Below are positions 43,017 to 51,781 of a DNA stretch of 57,013 nucleotides, in pieces (the first letter of the stretch is position 1; every line of letters starts with the position of its first letter). The stretch is from an uncultured Collinsella sp. (GTDB lineage Bacteria > Actinomycetota > Coriobacteriia > Coriobacteriales > Coriobacteriaceae). The position numbers and the translations under genes were made by a program. The notes under the pieces were generated by a model. That model made no database searches and was not told where the DNA came from. It saw only the letters and a program-made list of their open reading frames with translations. The stretch covers positions 1 to 57,013 of the forward strand of contig CABSKX010000004.1 in assembly GCA_902478365.1 (NCBI GenBank), written 5' to 3'.

Positions 43017-43799
43017 ATGGCCGAACCCACGCTTTTGCCCGAGCGGCTTCAGTACCGCCCGACCAAGATCGAGCTCGACGAGAGCATCGAGAAGGCCAAG
43101 GCGACCCTTCTTAAGAAGATCAAGCGCTCGGTGTACGTCTACCGTGTTGACTGCGGCGGCTGCAACGGCTGCGAGATCGAGATTTTCGGTTCCATCACGC
43201 CCGTCTTCGACGTCGAGCGCTTTGGCATCAAGGTCGTGCCCTCGCCCCGTCACGCCGATGTGCTGCTGTACACCGGTGCCGTGACGCGCGCCATGCGCAT
43301 GCCGGCCCTGCGCGCCTTTGAGGCCGCACCCGATCCCAAGATCGTGGTGTCCTATGGCGCGTGCGGCTGCACCGGCGGCATCTTCTACGACAACTACTGC
43401 GTCTGGGGCGGCACGGATAAGATTCTGCCGGTCGATGTCTACATCCCCGGCTGCCCGCCCAGCCCCGCGCAGACCATCTACGGCTTTGCCATGGCACTTG
43501 GCCTGCTGGACCAAAAGCTCCATGCCGAGACTACGGTGGAGGCCGCCGGCGAGCAGGCCGATATCCTGCACCCCGGCGTGCCGTACAAGCTGCGCGTTGC
43601 CATCGAGCGCGAGGCTCGTGCCATGAGCGGCTACCGTTACGGCCGCGACCTGGCCAACGAGTTTATGGATACGCTCGAGGGCGCACCCAAGGGCGATATC
43701 CGCGGTGCCATGGCGCTGCTCATCGACAAGCAGGACGATCCTCGCCGCGTTGAGGTCTACTCGGCGCTGCAGGATCTGGTGCTGGCCGGAGGTCGCTAG
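43017..43799 (+). CDS. hyfI: [NiFe]-hydrogenase small subunit (HycG/HyfI, NuoB-like)
   Basis: Small subunit of the group 4 hydrogenase, 260 residues, holding the proximal [4Fe-4S] cluster. VDCGGCNGCEIEIFGS near residue 42 supplies the first two Cys, SYGACGCTGGIF near 113 the third, and VYIPGCPPSPAQTIYG near 141 the fourth, as in NuoB. No signal peptide is present, as expected for an inward-facing enzyme. The gap to hyfH is two bases and to the next gene zero. Confidence 0.95.
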   Translation: MAEPTLLPERLQYRPTKIELDESIEKAKATLLKKIKRSVYVYRVDCGGCNGCEIEIFGSITPVFDVERFGIKVVPSPRHADVLLYTGAVTRAMRMPALRAFEAAPDPKIVVSYGACGCTGGIFYDNYCVWGGTDKILPVDVYIPGCPPSPAQTIYGFAMALGLLDQKLHAETTVEAAGEQADILHPGVPYKLRVAIEREARAMSGYRYGRDLANEFMDTLEGAPKGDIRGAMALLIDKQDDPRRVEVYSALQDLVLAGGR

Positions 43800-44381
43800 A
43801 TGGAGCTCACGGACCGCTCTGGTTACTTTGCGGGCCCCGGCATGCTCGGCGGCTCCTTTGGCGATGCCTCGCGCGCAAGCGACGAGGCCGCCGAGGGCGT
43901 CGCCGACCCCTGCCTGGGCCATGCGCCCGACCAGGTGGTCTTCTATGAGCTCACGCGTAAGTTTGTGGAGACCGAGGAAGACGTTCCCCAGGAGGCCTGC
44001 GACGTGCTGTACTACACGCTCGCCGTGGGCCACCACACTGGCGTGCTCGATTGCTTTGAGCCGCGCCTGTCGGTGCCGGTGAACGTGTTCTATTCGCTCG
44101 TCGACGCGCTGCCGGAGGGGGAGGCCAAAACCAAGTTTGAGGCCATCCGTTCCTTTGGTGAGTGCCAGCTCGACAAGGCGGCGGTGCCGTCGCTGCTCGA
44201 GGCCTGCGATGCGCTGCTCGACGAGCGTGGTTTTCGCGGTTCTGCCAAGGCCGGCATCTCGGTGTTCGATGACGACTTTGGCCTGCATGCCCAGCAGGTC
44301 GCGTTCTTAATGAAGTTCCGCGATCTGGTTGAGCGCGTGCGCGATGTGTCGGGCGTGTATCTGACGGGAAGGTTGCAGTAA
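43800..44381 (+). CDS. Formate hydrogenlyase accessory protein, HycH/HyfJ-like
   Basis: 193-residue soluble protein in the position of E. coli HyfJ/HycH, which help assemble the FHL complex. Features consistent with that family are the VVFYELTRKFVE segment near residue 45, a VLYYTLAVGHHTGVLDCFE segment near 70 and the C-terminal FLMKFRDLVERVRDVSGVYLTGRL. It starts immediately after the hyfI stop and overlaps the protease gene by one base. The function is taken from the family and the position; conservation is lower than for the neighbours. Confidence 0.8.
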   Translation: MELTDRSGYFAGPGMLGGSFGDASRASDEAAEGVADPCLGHAPDQVVFYELTRKFVETEEDVPQEACDVLYYTLAVGHHTGVLDCFEPRLSVPVNVFYSLVDALPEGEAKTKFEAIRSFGECQLDKAAVPSLLEACDALLDERGFRGSAKAGISVFDDDFGLHAQQVAFLMKFRDLVERVRDVSGVYLTGRLQ

Positions 44382-44884
44382 TGGGTCGCGTTGTGGATGG
44401 TCGTGTGAACGGCGCCCCGTTTGCGGGTATCGTGCTCACGGCGGGAAGCGTGCTGCGTGCCGACGATGCCGCCGGCCCCGTGCTCTCCAAAAAGATGGAG
44501 GACACGCCCATCGCCGGTTGGTACACCATCGACGGTGGTCAGACGCCCGAGGATGACATCATCGAGGTCAAGCGCGAGCGTCCGCCGCGTCTGGTCTTGG
44601 TCGATGCCGCCGACATGGCGCTGCCCGTCGGGTCCATCCGCTTGCTCGACAAGCGCGATGTGGCCCGTAAGTCGATGTTCACCACGCATTCGCTTCCTTT
44701 GTCGATTCTGATCGAAGAGATTGAGCAATCGTGTGAAGATATCGTCTTCATAGGGATTCAGCCGGGCGATACGGAGTTCTACAACCCCATGTCCCCGGAG
44801 GTCTTTGAGGCCGTCGACGCCGTGTACGACGCCGTGGCCGCCAACGACTTTTCCCACTTTGTCCGCTTGGGGCAGGAGCTGTAA
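44381..44884 (+). CDS. hycI: Hydrogenase maturation protease, HycI-like
   Basis: Endoprotease of 167 residues that removes the C-terminal extension of the hydrogenase large subunit after Ni insertion. The family start appears as GIVLTAGSVLRADDAAGPVLSK (Asp ligand in DDAAGP). VLVDAADMALPVGSIRLL near residue 72 and the His in TTHSLPLSILIE near 105 supply the remaining metal-binding positions, and VFIGIQPGD follows. It overlaps the preceding gene by one base. Its natural substrate would be the HyfG protein encoded at 40524. Confidence 0.9.
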   Translation: MGRVVDGRVNGAPFAGIVLTAGSVLRADDAAGPVLSKKMEDTPIAGWYTIDGGQTPEDDIIEVKRERPPRLVLVDAADMALPVGSIRLLDKRDVARKSMFTTHSLPLSILIEEIEQSCEDIVFIGIQPGDTEFYNPMSPEVFEAVDAVYDAVAANDFSHFVRLGQEL

Positions 44885-44923
44885 CAGCGCTTGCCCCTGC
44901 TGATTAGGAAAGAAGTGATTGAC

Positions 44924-45763
44924 ATGGCAGATTCCAAGGCGGAGTTCCCCGCTCCCGATTGCCTGGCGCCCGCCGCGATCGAGGCCAAGACCGAGGTCGC
45001 CGGCATGACCAAGGCTAACCTGCCGGTCGCTAAGGCCTTTCTGTTGGCAATGTTCGCCGGCGCGTTTATCGCCTTCGGCGGTCTGTTCTTTACCGTGTTT
45101 TTGAGCGATAGCACGTTGGGCTGGGGCGCCCAGCGCGTCGTGGGCGGCCTGTGCTTTTGCCTGGGCCTGGTGCTGGTGCTGGTGTGTGGCGCCGAGCTGT
45201 TCACCGGCAACTCGCTTATGGTCTGCGCGCTCAAGAGCAAAAAGATCACCCTGGCTCAGATGCTCAAGGCATGGGTCGTCGTATGGGTCGGTAACTTTGT
45301 CGGTGCCTTGTTCATCGTCTTTTTGGTGTACATGGCCGGCATTTACAAGCTCAACGGCGAGGCGGTCGCCAATTCCATGGTAAGCGTCGCCGCCGGCAAG
45401 GTGACGATCGACTGGGTGACAATCTTCTTCCGCGGCATCCTGTGCAACATCTTTGTGTGCCTGGCCGTGTGGATCGGTACCGCCGGCAAGACCGTGGTCG
45501 ATAAGGTTGTGGGCATTCTGCTGCCCATCGCCGCCTTTGTGGCCTGCGGTTTTGAGCACTGCGTTGCCAACATGTACTTTTTGCCCATGGGTGCCGTGAT
45601 GCATGCATGCGGTTATGGTGCCGAGGTTGCCGGGGCCGATGCACTCAACGTCGCGGGCATTGCGTTTAACCTATCCGCCGCCACGCTGGGCAACATCGTG
45701 GGCGGCGCGGTTCTGATCGCGCTCGGCTACTGGTTTATCTACGCCAAGAAGTCCGAGGCGTAA
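44924..45763 (+). CDS. FocA/NirC family formate channel
   Basis: Pentameric membrane channel for formate (or nitrite), 279 residues with six hydrophobic segments. The N-terminal KAFLLAMFAGAFIAFGGLFF near residue 40, then VLVLVCGAELFTGNSLM near 90 and FEHCVANMYFLPMG near 205, are the characteristic FNT motifs; the central His is in FEHCVAN. Placement at the end of the formate hydrogenlyase operon points to formate rather than nitrite. The ATG at 44924 follows AGGAAAGAAG; an upstream in-frame TTG lacks a ribosome-binding site. A strong terminator follows. Confidence 0.92.
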   Translation: MADSKAEFPAPDCLAPAAIEAKTEVAGMTKANLPVAKAFLLAMFAGAFIAFGGLFFTVFLSDSTLGWGAQRVVGGLCFCLGLVLVLVCGAELFTGNSLMVCALKSKKITLAQMLKAWVVVWVGNFVGALFIVFLVYMAGIYKLNGEAVANSMVSVAAGKVTIDWVTIFFRGILCNIFVCLAVWIGTAGKTVVDKVVGILLPIAAFVACGFEHCVANMYFLPMGAVMHACGYGAEVAGADALNVAGIAFNLSAATLGNIVGGAVLIALGYWFIYAKKSEA

Positions 45764-45785
45764 GGTACCGTCTGTTTGACGTTGG

Positions 45786-45821
45786 GCCTCCCGCGGGGCG
45801 TTGCCGTGCGGGAGGCTTTTT
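45786..45821 (+). terminator. Rho-independent terminator of the hyf operon
   Basis: Perfect 9-bp arms GCCTCCCGC and GCGGGAGGC with a 13-base loop, followed by TTTTT. Confidence 0.9.
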
Positions 45822-45885
45822 GGGTCTGGAGCCCGTTGCCGGGCTGTTGGCCTGTTGTGTTTGGCTGATGAAGGGGGTAATCGAG

Positions 45886-48003
45886 ATGGCATCTGCTGTG
45901 AAGCGTGACGGTCGCGCCGTGGTGACCACATGCGGGGGATGCTATGCCGATTGTGCCTTTGCGGCACGCGTTGAGGACGGTCGCGTGGTGGCCGAGTTGC
46001 CGGTGCCGGGGCATCCGTGCGCGGCGCGTGCCCTGTGCGCCCGCGGGCGCCATCGCTTGGACATGCCGTTTGACGAGCGCGACCGGATTTTGCACCCCAT
46101 GCGCCGACGAGCAGATGGCTCGGGGTTTGATGCGATTACCTGGGACGAGGCGTTTGCTCAGATTGCCGAGCGTCTTTTGGGGATTGTTGTCGAGCGCAGG
46201 CCCCGTGCGCTGGGCATGACACTCGGCGTGCCCTCGTTCGACCGCTACTGGGCGTATCGTTTTATGCATGCGCTGGGCTCGCCCAACGTATACGGTGCCG
46301 ACGGTGCCTGCGAGGTAAGCCGACTTACCGGTTGGGAACACAGCCTGGGCTATAGTCCCGCCTCCGACCTGGCGCATACCGATTGCATCATGTATTTGGG
46401 GCGTTCCATTGTCGATTCGTCGACGATGGGGGCCGTCGATGCGCTCAACGATGCCCGTCGCCGTGGGGCGAAGATTATCGTGGTCGACCCCCGGCGCAGT
46501 GGCTCGGCTGCGCTTGCCGACCGCTGGCTCCGCGTGCGTCCCGGATGCGATCTGGCGTTGCTGCTGGGTATTGCGCATGTGCTCATTGCCGAGGACCTGT
46601 ATGACCACGAGTTTGTTGCCCGCTATACCACGGGCTTTGACGAGTTGGCGCAGGCGGCCCGTGTTTGGACGCCCGAGTGGGCCGAGTCGATGTGCGACGT
46701 GCCGGCCACAGAGATTGTCGCCACGGCGCGCGATCTGGCTGCCGCCGCGCCTGCCGCCGTGGTGGATGCGGGCTTTCATGGCGGCATTGGAATCGCGTAT
46801 GCCAATAGCACCCAGACCGCGCGCGTCATCTGCTTGGTCGATGTGCTGCTGGGCTGCATCGGGCATGCGGGCGGCGCGCTCAATCCGTCCACGCCGCTTG
46901 TGTTGGGCGACCTCGATCCCGCACGCTTTGCGACGCCGCCGGTGCCGCGCGGGCCCAAGCTGGGGTCCGAGCGTTATCCACTGGTCGATCCGGTGCGCGG
47001 GCTGTGCACGACCATCGGTCAGTCGATTCTTGCCGGCGATTTGCGTGGACTCATCGTCTATGCCAGTAACCCCGGTGCGGGCTATGGCAATGCCGGGGCG
47101 TGGCTATCGATTCTGGAACAGCTTGATCTGCTCGTGACCGTTGATATTCGCTGGTCCGAGACAGCGCGCGCTTCCGACTTCGTGCTGCCCGACGTGACGT
47201 ATCTGGAGGCCGACCGTGGCGTGGGAACGGTGATAGGCACCAACGATGCGCGCGTGTTCTACCGCAACGCCGTGCTGCCCGTGCAGCATGACGACACACG
47301 TCCCGGTCGGGAGATTTTTGCCGGTCTGGCGCAGGCGTGTGGCGCGGGCGAGTACTTCCAGTTTACGTCTGACGATCTGGCGGCTGCCCAGGTGGCGCCT
47401 TATGGAATCGATCTGGACGAGCTTAAGGAGCGCGTCTGGGCCGACACGGGTGTTGCGTTGCCGTCGCGTACGGGCGAGCCGGCGATTCCCTTGGATGGCG
47501 GCAAAATTGCGCTGGCAAGTGACGTATGGGAGCGTGCCGGCCTGGGTCGTGTACCCGACTGGATCGCTCCCATGGTGGAGCCTGGCCCGGGGATGTTTCG
47601 CCTTATTAGCGGCAACCGTCCCTTTGAGTCGCACACCTCGCGAAGGCTTGCAGTCCAAGGTGCCGCCGAGGCTGGGTCGGACCTGGATGCCGTGCAGATG
47701 AATGCCGATGCTGCTGCGCATATGGGCATCGCCGACGGCGAGATCGTCGAACTCGTGAGCGATATGGGCCGCGACCGCGTGCGCGTGGAGACGACGCCGT
47801 ATCTGCATCCGGCGTGCATCTTCACCTCGGCCGCCCCCGGTGGGCGTTCGTTTGGCGCCGATGCCGGTGACGCTCAGGCCCTGGGCGTCGGGCCGCTCGA
47901 CCATACGCCGTTGCGTTGGGATCCGTTGACGGGTGCCGCGCTCACCCAGGAAAACGCCGTTCGCGTGGAAAAGATCGCGGTGCGCGAGGATAATAACGAG
48001 TAA
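45886..48003 (+). CDS. Molybdopterin-dependent oxidoreductase, DMSO reductase family (non-Sec)
   Basis: 705-residue Mo/W-bis-PGD enzyme; the substrate is unknown. TCGGCYADC near residue 16 with C51 forms the N-terminal [4Fe-4S] site. The metal ligand is probably Cys142 in DGACEVSRLTGW, where FdhF has Sec. There is no twin-arginine signal, so it should be cytoplasmic. MYLGRSIVDSS, VVDPRRSG and SGNRPFESHTSRR are cofactor-binding segments. No partner iron-sulfur or membrane-anchor gene is adjacent. It lies between the formate channel and selA, so formate metabolism is possible but unproven. ATG 45886 is chosen with GAAGGGGG upstream. The gene ends 52 bases before selA. Confidence 0.82.
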   Translation: MASAVKRDGRAVVTTCGGCYADCAFAARVEDGRVVAELPVPGHPCAARALCARGRHRLDMPFDERDRILHPMRRRADGSGFDAITWDEAFAQIAERLLGIVVERRPRALGMTLGVPSFDRYWAYRFMHALGSPNVYGADGACEVSRLTGWEHSLGYSPASDLAHTDCIMYLGRSIVDSSTMGAVDALNDARRRGAKIIVVDPRRSGSAALADRWLRVRPGCDLALLLGIAHVLIAEDLYDHEFVARYTTGFDELAQAARVWTPEWAESMCDVPATEIVATARDLAAAAPAAVVDAGFHGGIGIAYANSTQTARVICLVDVLLGCIGHAGGALNPSTPLVLGDLDPARFATPPVPRGPKLGSERYPLVDPVRGLCTTIGQSILAGDLRGLIVYASNPGAGYGNAGAWLSILEQLDLLVTVDIRWSETARASDFVLPDVTYLEADRGVGTVIGTNDARVFYRNAVLPVQHDDTRPGREIFAGLAQACGAGEYFQFTSDDLAAAQVAPYGIDLDELKERVWADTGVALPSRTGEPAIPLDGGKIALASDVWERAGLGRVPDWIAPMVEPGPGMFRLISGNRPFESHTSRRLAVQGAAEAGSDLDAVQMNADAAAHMGIADGEIVELVSDMGRDRVRVETTPYLHPACIFTSAAPGGRSFGADAGDAQALGVGPLDHTPLRWDPLTGAALTQENAVRVEKIAVREDNNE

Positions 48004-48055
48004 TTGACTCAGCTGATGTATTCGACTGATCCACGTTTCTTTTGAAAGGCTGCAC

Positions 48056-49513
48056 ATGAGCGATAGCCAGAACATGTCCGATGAGGTGCACGCCCGCCTG
48101 CGCGCCATTCCTTCCGTCAACGAGCTGCTTGCCGAGTGGCCGGTAGTGAAGGCGGCGGGGGAGACCTGCGACGCGGTGGTGCATGCCGCCGTCACGGCCG
48201 AGCTCGACGAGGAGCGCGCTGCCATTCGTGCCGGTGCCGCCCCGCGCTCTAAGCGCGACCTGGCCTCGGCCATCGAGTGGCGTGCGCATCGATCCGCACT
48301 GCCGAGCCTGCGTCCTGCCGTCAACGCCACGGGTGTGGTCATCCATACCAACCTGGGCCGCGCCCCGCTTGCGGAGTCGGCCGCCAAGGCCGTGGCCGAG
48401 GTCGCGCGCGGCTACAGCACGCTCGAGTACAGCGTCGACACCTGCTCGCGCGGGTCGCGCAAGGAGCATGCCACGCAGCTGATCCGCTCACTCACCGGTG
48501 CCGAGGACGCGCTCGTGGTCAACAACAACGCCGCCGCGGTGCTGCTGGTGCTGGCGACCCATGCCGCGGGCAAAGAGGTTATCGTCAGCCGCGGCGAGCT
48601 TGTCGAGATTGGCGGCAGCTTCCGCATCCCCGACGTCATGGCGGCTTCGGGCGCCAAACTCGTCGAGGTCGGCGCCACCAACCGCACGCACCTTGCCGAT
48701 TACGAGCGCGCCATCACGCCCGAAACGGCCATGATCTTGAAGGTTCATCCTTCCAACTATCGCATCGAGGGTTTTCACGAGGAGGTGAGCTCAAGGGAGC
48801 TTGCGGCGCTTGCTCACAAGCATGGCCTGCTGTTCTACGAGGACCAGGGCTCGGGGGCGCTGTTGCCTGACGACATCCTGGTTCGCGGCGGCGAAGAAAC
48901 CACGCCGGCTTCGGTTTCGGCAGGGCTCGATCTGGTGTCGTGCTCGGGCGATAAATTGCTCGGTGCCGCACAGGCGGGCATTATCATGGGCCGTCGCGAT
49001 CTGGTCCAGGCTTGCGGCGCACATCCGCTCATGCGCGCTCTGCGCCCGGGCAAACTGGCTCTGTCGGCGCTCGAGGCCACGCTGCGCATCTACATGGACG
49101 GTGCCGATGTTGCCCATCGCGATATTCCGGTGCTCAGCATGCTCACGCTTCCGCAGGCTCATTTGGAGCGACGTGCCCGCAAGCTGCGCGATCGTATGGT
49201 CGCCGGGCTCGATAAGGCCGGTTGCCCGTGCGCCGTTGCGTTGGAGATTGTCGAGGAGTCCTCGACGCCCGGTGGCGGTTCGCTGCCTACCGTGGAGCTG
49301 CCCACGATGTGCGTTGCCGTGCGCCTTGTTGACGAGCGCCTGACGGTCGACGCGCTCAAGCGCTCGCTTGTCCAGGACTTCGACACACCGGTCGTCACGC
49401 GAACCTCGCACGATCGCATTTTGTTTGACGTCCGTACGCTTGTGGGCGACCGCGATATCGAGACGGCGGCGTCGACGCTTGTCGCATGCGTTGCCAAGGC
49501 GGTGCGCCGATGA
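48056..49513 (+). CDS. selA: L-seryl-tRNA(Sec) selenium transferase
   Basis: PLP enzyme converting Ser-tRNA-Sec to Sec-tRNA-Sec with selenophosphate. 485 residues, near the 463 of E. coli. RPAVNATGVVIHTNLGRAPLAESA near residue 85 is the family signature, YEDQGSGALLPDD near 260 holds the PLP-stacking region, and the Schiff-base lysine is Lys300 in CSGDKLLGAAQAG. The ATG follows GAAAGG. Its stop overlaps the selB start (ATGA), so the two are co-translated. Confidence 0.96.
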   Translation: MSDSQNMSDEVHARLRAIPSVNELLAEWPVVKAAGETCDAVVHAAVTAELDEERAAIRAGAAPRSKRDLASAIEWRAHRSALPSLRPAVNATGVVIHTNLGRAPLAESAAKAVAEVARGYSTLEYSVDTCSRGSRKEHATQLIRSLTGAEDALVVNNNAAAVLLVLATHAAGKEVIVSRGELVEIGGSFRIPDVMAASGAKLVEVGATNRTHLADYERAITPETAMILKVHPSNYRIEGFHEEVSSRELAALAHKHGLLFYEDQGSGALLPDDILVRGGEETTPASVSAGLDLVSCSGDKLLGAAQAGIIMGRRDLVQACGAHPLMRALRPGKLALSALEATLRIYMDGADVAHRDIPVLSMLTLPQAHLERRARKLRDRMVAGLDKAGCPCAVALEIVEESSTPGGGSLPTVELPTMCVAVRLVDERLTVDALKRSLVQDFDTPVVTRTSHDRILFDVRTLVGDRDIETAASTLVACVAKAVRR

Positions 49514-51477
49514 GTGGGGCCGAAGCGTTGGTGGAATGCCCCGTTATCGTAGGTACGGCGGGACATGTCGATCACGGTAAGTCGGCGCTCATCGAGGCGC
49601 TGACGGGTAAAAACCCCGACCGCCTGGAAGTTGAGCGCCGTCGCGGCATGACGGTTGAGCTTGGCTTTGGCGAGCTGGCGCTGCCGAGTGGCAAGATCGT
49701 TGGCCTGGTTGACGTGCCGGGCCATGCGCATTACTTGCGCGCCATGGTGCAGGGTGCCACAGGTATCGACGTGGCCGTGCTGGTGGTTTCGGCCGTCGAG
49801 GGCGTGATGCCGCAGACCCGCGAGCACGTGCATGTGCTGGAGCTGCTGGGCGTCACACACATGGTGGTCGCGCTGACGATGTGTGACCTGGCCGATGCCG
49901 AGATGACCGAGCTTGCCGAGCTCGATGTCGATGACTTTTTGTCGGGTACCGTGTTTGCGGGCGCGCCGATCGTGCCCGTGTCGTCTAAGACCGGCGCGGG
50001 AATCGATGACCTGCTGGCTGCGCTCGACGAGCAGGTTACCGCTTGCTGGGATGCCTGCCGATCTCGTGCCGAGCTCACCGATGCCGCGCCGCGCTTGCCG
50101 ATTGACCGCTGCTTTACGATCAAGGGTGCCGGCACCGTCGTGACGGGAACGCTGCACGATGCGCCGGTTGCGGTGGGCGATGAGCTCGTCGCACTGCCGT
50201 CGCGCACGGCCTGCCGCGTACGCGGGATCCAAGTGCATGGCGACACGCAGCGGGCGCTGCCCGGTCAGCGCGTGGCGCTCAACCTGGTTGGTGACGGCGT
50301 CGCGGCACTTGACCGTGGAGAGATGCTGGGCGTGGCGGGCCGCTTTGGTCAGACGTTGCGCTTTATGATGACGTTCACCTACCTGGGCCGCGAGGGAGCC
50401 AAGCCGCGCGTGCTCGAGTCGGGTGCGCGCGTGCACGTGATGGCCGGTACGGCCGAGGTTGTCGGCCGTATCATGCTCATGGAGGGCGAGGCCCCCATGG
50501 CGGTGGGAGAGACGCGAGTGGTGCAGGTACGCTTGGAGGAACCGCTGCCACTGCGTGCCGGAGACCATGCCGTGGTGCTGTCGTATTCGCCCGTTATGCT
50601 CATCGGCGGCGGGCGCGTGCTGCTTTCCCGCTGCCGTCGTTCGCGCGAACTTACTGAGGGGGAGCGCGCGCTGCTTGCAGCGCTTGAGGCCGGCGATGCC
50701 GTCGCTGGTGTGGACGCGTGGCTGGCGCTGCAGATGTTGCCAGTCGTGGTAGCCGACGTTGCCGCGGCGCTAGATCTGCTTTCCGGTGAGGCCGATGCCG
50801 CGCTGAAAGAGTTGGTGGCGCGAGGTGCTGTTTGCGAGCTTGCCGGCTCGGGCGATGCGCTGTATGTGAATGCTGCCGCGCTCGATGCCGCCATGGACGT
50901 GCTGGCGGCGACTCTGACCGCTATGCACGCGGCTGCCCCCAAGGAGACGGGCTTTACGCCCGGCGCCGTTGCCCATGCTGCGTGGCCTGCCGCTGACGAT
51001 GCAGTTGCCGCAGCCCTGATTTCCGAGGGCCGCTCGCGCGGCGTGTGCGCCGCCGAGGGGGCCGAGGTGTTCGACCCGCACTCCGCTGCCGCCGCGGCGC
51101 GTGTGGTGCACGAGGCTTGCGAGCGCATCGTTTCCTTGTTGGACGAAGCTGGCCTCGATGCGCCGACGCTGCCAGAGGTAGGCGAGCAACTACAGCTCGA
51201 TCGCGACACCATGACGCGTGCCCTGCGCGAGCTTTCGCTCAACCGCTCCATCGTAAAGATCGAGCGTGATGTGGCCCTGTCTGCTGCCGCTGAGGCCCAC
51301 GCGCGTGAGCTCGTCGCCTCTGCCATTGCCGACGCCGGCGGTGCTGCCACTACGAGCGTGCTGCGTGAGGCCCTGGGCGTGTCGCGCAAACGCGCCATCA
51401 GCATCTTGGAGCACCTGGATGCCGTGCGCTTTACGGTGCTCGACAAGGATGCCGGCGGCCTGCGCTCCCTGCGCTAG
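49510..51477 (+). CDS. selB: Selenocysteine-specific elongation factor
   Basis: GTPase that brings Sec-tRNA-Sec to UGA codons marked by a SECIS hairpin. 655 residues. G1 is GTAGHVDHGKSAL near residue 17, G3 DVPGHAHYLRAM near 65, followed by EF-Tu-like domains 2 and 3 and four winged-helix repeats at the C-terminus that bind the SECIS (last one near TTSVLREALGVSRKRAISILEHLD). It overlaps selA by four bases and is followed by repeats and then selC. Its targets in this window are fdhF and selD. Confidence 0.96.
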   Translation: MSGAEALVECPVIVGTAGHVDHGKSALIEALTGKNPDRLEVERRRGMTVELGFGELALPSGKIVGLVDVPGHAHYLRAMVQGATGIDVAVLVVSAVEGVMPQTREHVHVLELLGVTHMVVALTMCDLADAEMTELAELDVDDFLSGTVFAGAPIVPVSSKTGAGIDDLLAALDEQVTACWDACRSRAELTDAAPRLPIDRCFTIKGAGTVVTGTLHDAPVAVGDELVALPSRTACRVRGIQVHGDTQRALPGQRVALNLVGDGVAALDRGEMLGVAGRFGQTLRFMMTFTYLGREGAKPRVLESGARVHVMAGTAEVVGRIMLMEGEAPMAVGETRVVQVRLEEPLPLRAGDHAVVLSYSPVMLIGGGRVLLSRCRRSRELTEGERALLAALEAGDAVAGVDAWLALQMLPVVVADVAAALDLLSGEADAALKELVARGAVCELAGSGDALYVNAAALDAAMDVLAATLTAMHAAAPKETGFTPGAVAHAAWPAADDAVAAALISEGRSRGVCAAEGAEVFDPHSAAAAARVVHEACERIVSLLDEAGLDAPTLPEVGEQLQLDRDTMTRALRELSLNRSIVKIERDVALSAAAEAHARELVASAIADAGGAATTSVLREALGVSRKRAISILEHLDAVRFTVLDKDAGGLRSLR

Positions 51478-51568
51478 GCCACCCTTATCAGTTGCGGTGA
51501 AATAGTTCCTGTTTTCCGGTTTAGATACCTCTTCCAGGAACTATTCCACCGCAACTTTGAGGGTGGCC
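51477..51568. repeat. GTTGCGGTGAAAT palindrome, copy 4
   Basis: Core arms AGTTGCGGTGAAAT then AGTTCCTG (51490-51511) and the complement with one mismatch (51535-51556). Here the symmetry extends outward to GGCCACCCT and AGGGTGGCC, beginning at the last base of the selB stop codon. It may serve as the selB transcript end although no T-run follows. Confidence 0.82.
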
Positions 51569-51603
51569 AGCTGAAGCCGGCCACCTTGAGCCTTGAATCG
51601 GGC

Positions 51604-51772
51604 CGGTCGCCACGAAAGGGGCCTATCTAGTACGTTTAGTCGACTACTCTCAACCATTCCGAAATTCGCGAAATTAAAACCGCAGGTAGACGGCTTGGCG
51701 ATTTTCTAAAAACGCGGGTATGGTCGACCCATGCCGGTCAAACGTAGTAGATGGGCCGTTTTCGTGGCGCGG
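51604..51772. repeat. Large imperfect inverted repeat
   Basis: Left arm from CGGTCGCCACGAAAGGGGCC to TACGTTTAGTC (51604-51641) and right arm from GTCAAACGTAGTAGATGGGCC to TTTTCGTGGCG (51737-51772) are reverse complements with a few mismatches. About 95 bases lie between and contain no gene. A single arm-like copy is at 9392-9414. It may be a remnant of a non-autonomous mobile element. Confidence 0.6.
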
Positions 51773-51781
51773 TGCCAAGTC

